Below, piece by piece: positions 5,242 through 7,667 of a DNA stretch of 7,667 nucleotides. The notes under the pieces were generated by a model. The model was given only the letters and a program-made list of their open reading frames with translations, was not told the origin of the DNA and ran no database searches. Positions within the stretch are counted from its first letter, which is position 1, and every line of letters begins with the position of its first letter. The DNA lies in contig JAHFQG010000051.1 in the NCBI GenBank assembly GCA_023266415.1, forward strand, positions 1 to 7,667, read 5' to 3'. Source of the DNA: Francisellaceae bacterium. GTDB taxonomy: Bacteria > Pseudomonadota > Gammaproteobacteria > Berkiellales > Berkiellaceae. The position numbers were made by a program, and so were the translations under genes.

Positions 5242-5882
5242 GAATATACCTCTGAATGCCAGCCTTCGCTAACATGACAATGTTGTTGGCGATAGACAAT
5301 TAAATCAGCCACTGTCCCTATTTTAAGGGCATGGGTGTTGGCAAAATGCACTAAATCTTTTCCACGCGCCATGCTACCATCGGGGTTTAAAATTTCGGCC
5401 AACACCGCACAAGGCTCTAAACCAGCCAACCATGCCGCATCGTGACACGCTTCTGTGTGTCCTGGACGGGCCAACACCCCACCGTTTTTTACCATTAGGG
5501 GAAACAAATGGCCCGGACGCACCAAATCAGAGGGTTTGGCTTCTTTATTTAAAATGACTTTCACCGTCGCTGCTTTATCAAAAGCCGATACCCCTGTGGT
5601 GATCCCATATGCGGCATCGACTGATACCGTAAAATCGGTACCAAAATGTGCATTATTTTTTTCCACCATAGGGGGTAATTCTAATTCAGCACATTTTTGT
5701 GCAGACAATGGCATACAGACCAATCCTCGGGCGTAGGTCATCATAAAATTTATCACCTCTGGTGTCGCATACTCAGCTGCCACCATAATATCGCCTTCAT
5801 TTTCACGGTGGGTAGAATCGACCCAAATGACCATCTTGCCTTGTCGAATATCTTGTAGAAGATCAGGAATGGAATGTATCAT
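5238..5882 (-). CDS. ribB: 3,4-dihydroxy-2-butanone-4-phosphate synthase
   Basis: RibB turns ribulose 5-phosphate into 3,4-dihydroxybutanone 4-phosphate plus formate, using magnesium. At 214 aa it matches stand-alone RibB (E. coli 217), so no GTP cyclohydrolase II domain is fused. Motifs: HRENEGD (25-31, metal ligand Glu27), FTVSVDA (84-90), TGVSAFDKAATV (96-107), KPSDLVRPGHLFPL (116-129), and GGVLARPGHTEA (134-145) with metal ligand His142; Glu163 in LAEILN fits the second catalytic acid. The acidic loop before RENEGD reads DSTH instead of the usual DDED, so three of its four acidic residues are absent. It overlaps ribE by 20 bases. The ATG at 5882 has GGAGA upstream, which supports this start. 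Confidence 0.95.
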   Translation of the reverse strand: MIHSIPDLLQDIRQGKMVIWVDSTHRENEGDIMVAAEYATPEVINFMMTYARGLVCMPLSAQKCAELELPPMVEKNNAHFGTDFTVSVDAAYGITTGVSAFDKAATVKVILNKEAKPSDLVRPGHLFPLMVKNGGVLARPGHTEACHDAAWLAGLEPCAVLAEILNPDGSMARGKDLVHFANTHALKIGTVADLIVYRQQHCHVSEGWHSEVYS

Positions 5883-6489
5883 GCGATTTCTCCAAATAAG
5901 GGTGCATCATTTTATAAAGGTATTTGGCTAACATATCTGTTTCCACATTCACGCTATCTCCTTTTTGTAAGGTCGTTAATGTCGTCACCTGTTGGGTATG
6001 CGGAATGAGGTGGATAGAAATATCCGCGCCCTGCACTCGGTTGAGCGTTAAACTGACACCATTCAGGGTGATAGATCCTTTTTCCACCACATATTTGGCC
6101 AATGCGAGAGGAAGTGCAACCTCGAGTACCACGGCCAACCCTTCCAGAGTTGTACGGGTGACGATGCCTATCCCATCCACATGACCTTGAACCAGATGAC
6201 CGTGGACTCGGTCAGATAATAACAAAGATTTTTCTAAATGCACGGTATCGCCTACCCGACATTGATCCAACGTGGTACACCGTAATGTTTCTGCAGTGAG
6301 TTGCACGGTGGCTGTTTGAGTTCCTAGGGTAACCACCGTTAAACAACAGCCATTCACAGCAAGGCTGTCTCCTACATGAACATCGTGCCAAAAATGGGGA
6401 TCGGCCACGGCCAGGGTGAGCGTGCGATCGAGCCCCACATCAAACACGGCTTGAATACGACCGCACTGTGTGATAATGCCGCTAAACAT
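5863..6489 (-). CDS. ribE: Riboflavin synthase, alpha chain
   Basis: This cytoplasmic enzyme dismutates two lumazine molecules to riboflavin and the RibH substrate. The 208-aa protein has the two-fold lumazine-binding structure: repeat one starts MFSGIITQCGRI and holds GDSLAVNGCCLTVV (40-53, conserved Cys48) and ETLR (67-70). The HGHLVQGHVDG block (96-106) opens repeat two, which holds KGSITLNGVSLTLN (137-150, conserved Ser146) and HLIPHT (160-165). Positions agree well with the E. coli enzyme, including Cys48 and Ser146. The start is the ATG at 6489, eight bases inside the end of ribD, with AGGAA upstream. The C-terminus runs 20 bases into ribB. The coding is intact and unremarkable. Confidence 0.95.
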   Translation of the reverse strand: MFSGIITQCGRIQAVFDVGLDRTLTLAVADPHFWHDVHVGDSLAVNGCCLTVVTLGTQTATVQLTAETLRCTTLDQCRVGDTVHLEKSLLLSDRVHGHLVQGHVDGIGIVTRTTLEGLAVVLEVALPLALAKYVVEKGSITLNGVSLTLNRVQGADISIHLIPHTQQVTTLTTLQKGDSVNVETDMLAKYLYKMMHPYLEKSHDTFHS

Positions 6490-7603
6490 GGGTTTTTGTT
6501 CCTACTCGAATACGCAGGTGCAAATCGCCCCCCACCAAGATTGTTTCTTCAATGGACAGAGGCGTACAAGCGGCCAGCTGCGTTAAAGCGGGTAGATGCA
6601 CCAACGGCAGCCCGGTGTGACCCAATAATTTCGGTGCCATAAATAATAACAACTCGTCGACTAACCCATGTTGAAACAATTGGCCTAATAATACCCCACC
6701 CGCCTCCACTAAAACATCCTGGATAGACAAACGCGTGAAAAAAATCATGAGATGGTCGAGATCAACCCCTTGGTGGGGGGTAACGGCCCGTTTTAATTTA
6801 GAAAGATAACTGTTTTTCGGTAACTCTGAAGTAGGAACAGAGGCTTCATCACCCGCCGTAATAATATGGGTGGATCCCCCATCCTGCCAACATTGTAGGT
6901 CTGGCCGCGATAATAGGCGCCCTTCCGTGTCTAAAATAACCCGTAAAGGTTGGGTAAACCCAGGAATATCCACATAGGTGGGATCACGCACCAACAAACT
7001 GGGGTTATCTTGGAGCACCGTATTAGAAGTACTCAAAATGGCCCCACTCATGGCACGGTATTTTTGAACCAACTGGCGGGACTCTGAGCTGCTCAACCAC
7101 TGGCTCGCCCCAGTGGGTAGCGCAATACGACCATCCAAGCTGACGGCCATCTTGGCCCGAACGTAGGGACGGTGATGCTCCATACTGCTTAAAAAACCAG
7201 AGTTTAGTGCACGGGCTTCTTTTTCTAATAAGCCCACTTCGACCACGATACCCGCTTGTTTGAGCGCTTCAAACCCCTGGCCCGAAACCCACGGCGCAGG
7301 ATCAGACATTGCAGCCACCACACACACGATTTTGGCTTCGATGAGGGCTTTAACACACGGGCCAGTCCGACCTTGGTGGTTACACGGCTCTAAGGTGACA
7401 TAACATGTCGCACCCGCAGCATTGGATCCTGCTTGTTTGAGGGCCATGATTTCGGCGTGTGGTTCACCCGCTTTGTGGTGGTAGCCTTCCCCCACTATGT
7501 GGCCATCTTTGACGAGCACACAGCCCACACACGGGTTGGGGCGTGCCGTGAATTGTCCTTGGCGTGCGAGCGTGAGCGCACGCTCCATATAAGTTATACT
7601 CAT
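6482..7603 (-). CDS. ribD: Bifunctional riboflavin deaminase/reductase RibD
   Basis: RibD deaminates the pyrimidine product of GTP cyclohydrolase II and then reduces its ribosyl chain with NADPH. From the ATG at 7603 the protein is 373 aa. The deaminase domain (1 to about 145) has the zinc ligands His49 in PHAE, Cys74 in EPCNHQGRTGPC and Cys83, with catalytic Glu51. The reductase domain (about 146-370) has RPYVRAKMAVSLDGRIA (145-161), VLQDNPSLLVR (196-206) and VLVEAGGVLLGQLFQHGLVDE (297-317). A TTG at 7618 would add five residues, but the ATG overlaps the upstream nrdR stop as ATGA, which decides the start. It is the first rib gene in the operon and overlaps ribE by eight bases. Confidence 0.95.
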   Translation of the reverse strand: MSITYMERALTLARQGQFTARPNPCVGCVLVKDGHIVGEGYHHKAGEPHAEIMALKQAGSNAAGATCYVTLEPCNHQGRTGPCVKALIEAKIVCVVAAMSDPAPWVSGQGFEALKQAGIVVEVGLLEKEARALNSGFLSSMEHHRPYVRAKMAVSLDGRIALPTGASQWLSSSESRQLVQKYRAMSGAILSTSNTVLQDNPSLLVRDPTYVDIPGFTQPLRVILDTEGRLLSRPDLQCWQDGGSTHIITAGDEASVPTSELPKNSYLSKLKRAVTPHQGVDLDHLMIFFTRLSIQDVLVEAGGVLLGQLFQHGLVDELLLFMAPKLLGHTGLPLVHLPALTQLAACTPLSIEETILVGGDLHLRIRVGTKTHV

Positions 7604-7667
7604 GACTCTACCGCGCAATTTCTCAAACGGGTAATTTCTTCATGAAATGCGTTGAGATCTTGAAAAC
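7600..7667 (-). CDS. nrdR: NrdR transcriptional repressor, C-terminal end only
   Basis: On the minus strand the frame from the window edge to TGA at 7602-7600 reads FQDLNAFHEEITRLRNCAVES. The FQDLNAFHEEI block matches the tail of NrdR (E. coli: SFEDIKEFGEEIARL), the zinc-finger/ATP-cone repressor of ribonucleotide reductase genes. Only 21 codons are inside the window; both functional domains lie beyond the edge. NrdR is commonly the gene before ribD, and its stop overlaps the ribD ATG by ATGA, which supports the call. The short length limits confidence. Confidence 0.8.
   Translation of the reverse strand, partial: FQDLNAFHEEITRLRNCAVES

Noticed and set aside
7603..7618. TTG start adding five residues to RibD
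   Set aside because: The ATG at 7603 makes an ATGA overlap with the nrdR stop and fits the family N-terminus.
7600..7667. FMN riboswitch upstream of ribD
   Set aside because: The DNA before ribD is coding sequence of nrdR and overlaps ribD by ATGA, leaving no room for an RFN element there.

Overview
The window looks like chromosomal DNA from a gammaproteobacterium of moderate GC. The block nrdR-ribD-ribE-ribB-ribH-nusB is a typical proteobacterial arrangement, and the exporter is most like the colicin V (CvaA/CvaB) type. Legionellales or a neighbouring group is a guess; the sequence does not fix the genus. Nearly all of the window (271-7667) is coded on the minus strand. Only the 3' end of folE2 (1-210) is on the plus strand, and it runs towards the other genes.

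Read in the direction of transcription, from the right, the minus strand carries the last 21 codons of nrdR, then ribD (deaminase/reductase), ribE (riboflavin synthase), ribB (DHBP synthase), ribH (lumazine synthase) and nusB. Each of these genes overlaps the next by 4 to 20 bases, so this is a tightly coupled housekeeping operon. It supplies every riboflavin step except GTP cyclohydrolase II, because RibB here has no fused RibA domain. I see no FMN riboswitch in the window.

Twenty-four bases after nusB, on the same strand, begins an accessory peptide-secretion cassette. It holds a CvaA/HlyD-type membrane fusion protein (417 aa) and, overlapping it by ATGA, a CvaB/RaxB-type ABC exporter (704 aa). 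The exporter has an intact N-terminal C39 protease that would cut after double-glycine leaders. Three small genes follow, each with a strong ribosome binding site and a colicin-V-like 15-residue leader ending in SGG. Peptide A (73 aa) has a Pro/Asn/Gly-rich core with a single CNPC motif. Peptide B (49 aa) has an acidic core, and its leader and upstream DNA resemble those of A. Peptide C (68 aa) has a core in which 24 of 53 residues are tyrosine. None of the three cores contains Lys or Arg, so all are acidic, unlike ordinary cationic bacteriocins. I see no immunity gene, modification enzyme or TolC-like outer-membrane channel.

Peptides A and B each have a sigma70-like promoter with 17-bp spacing just upstream. 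The B promoter is overlaid by a perfect 10-bp inverted repeat centred on its -10 box, which is a candidate operator. The cassette ends in a 14-bp hairpin lying between peptide C and the convergent folE2. The secretion cassette, and peptide C above all, is the part of the window most likely to be undescribed.
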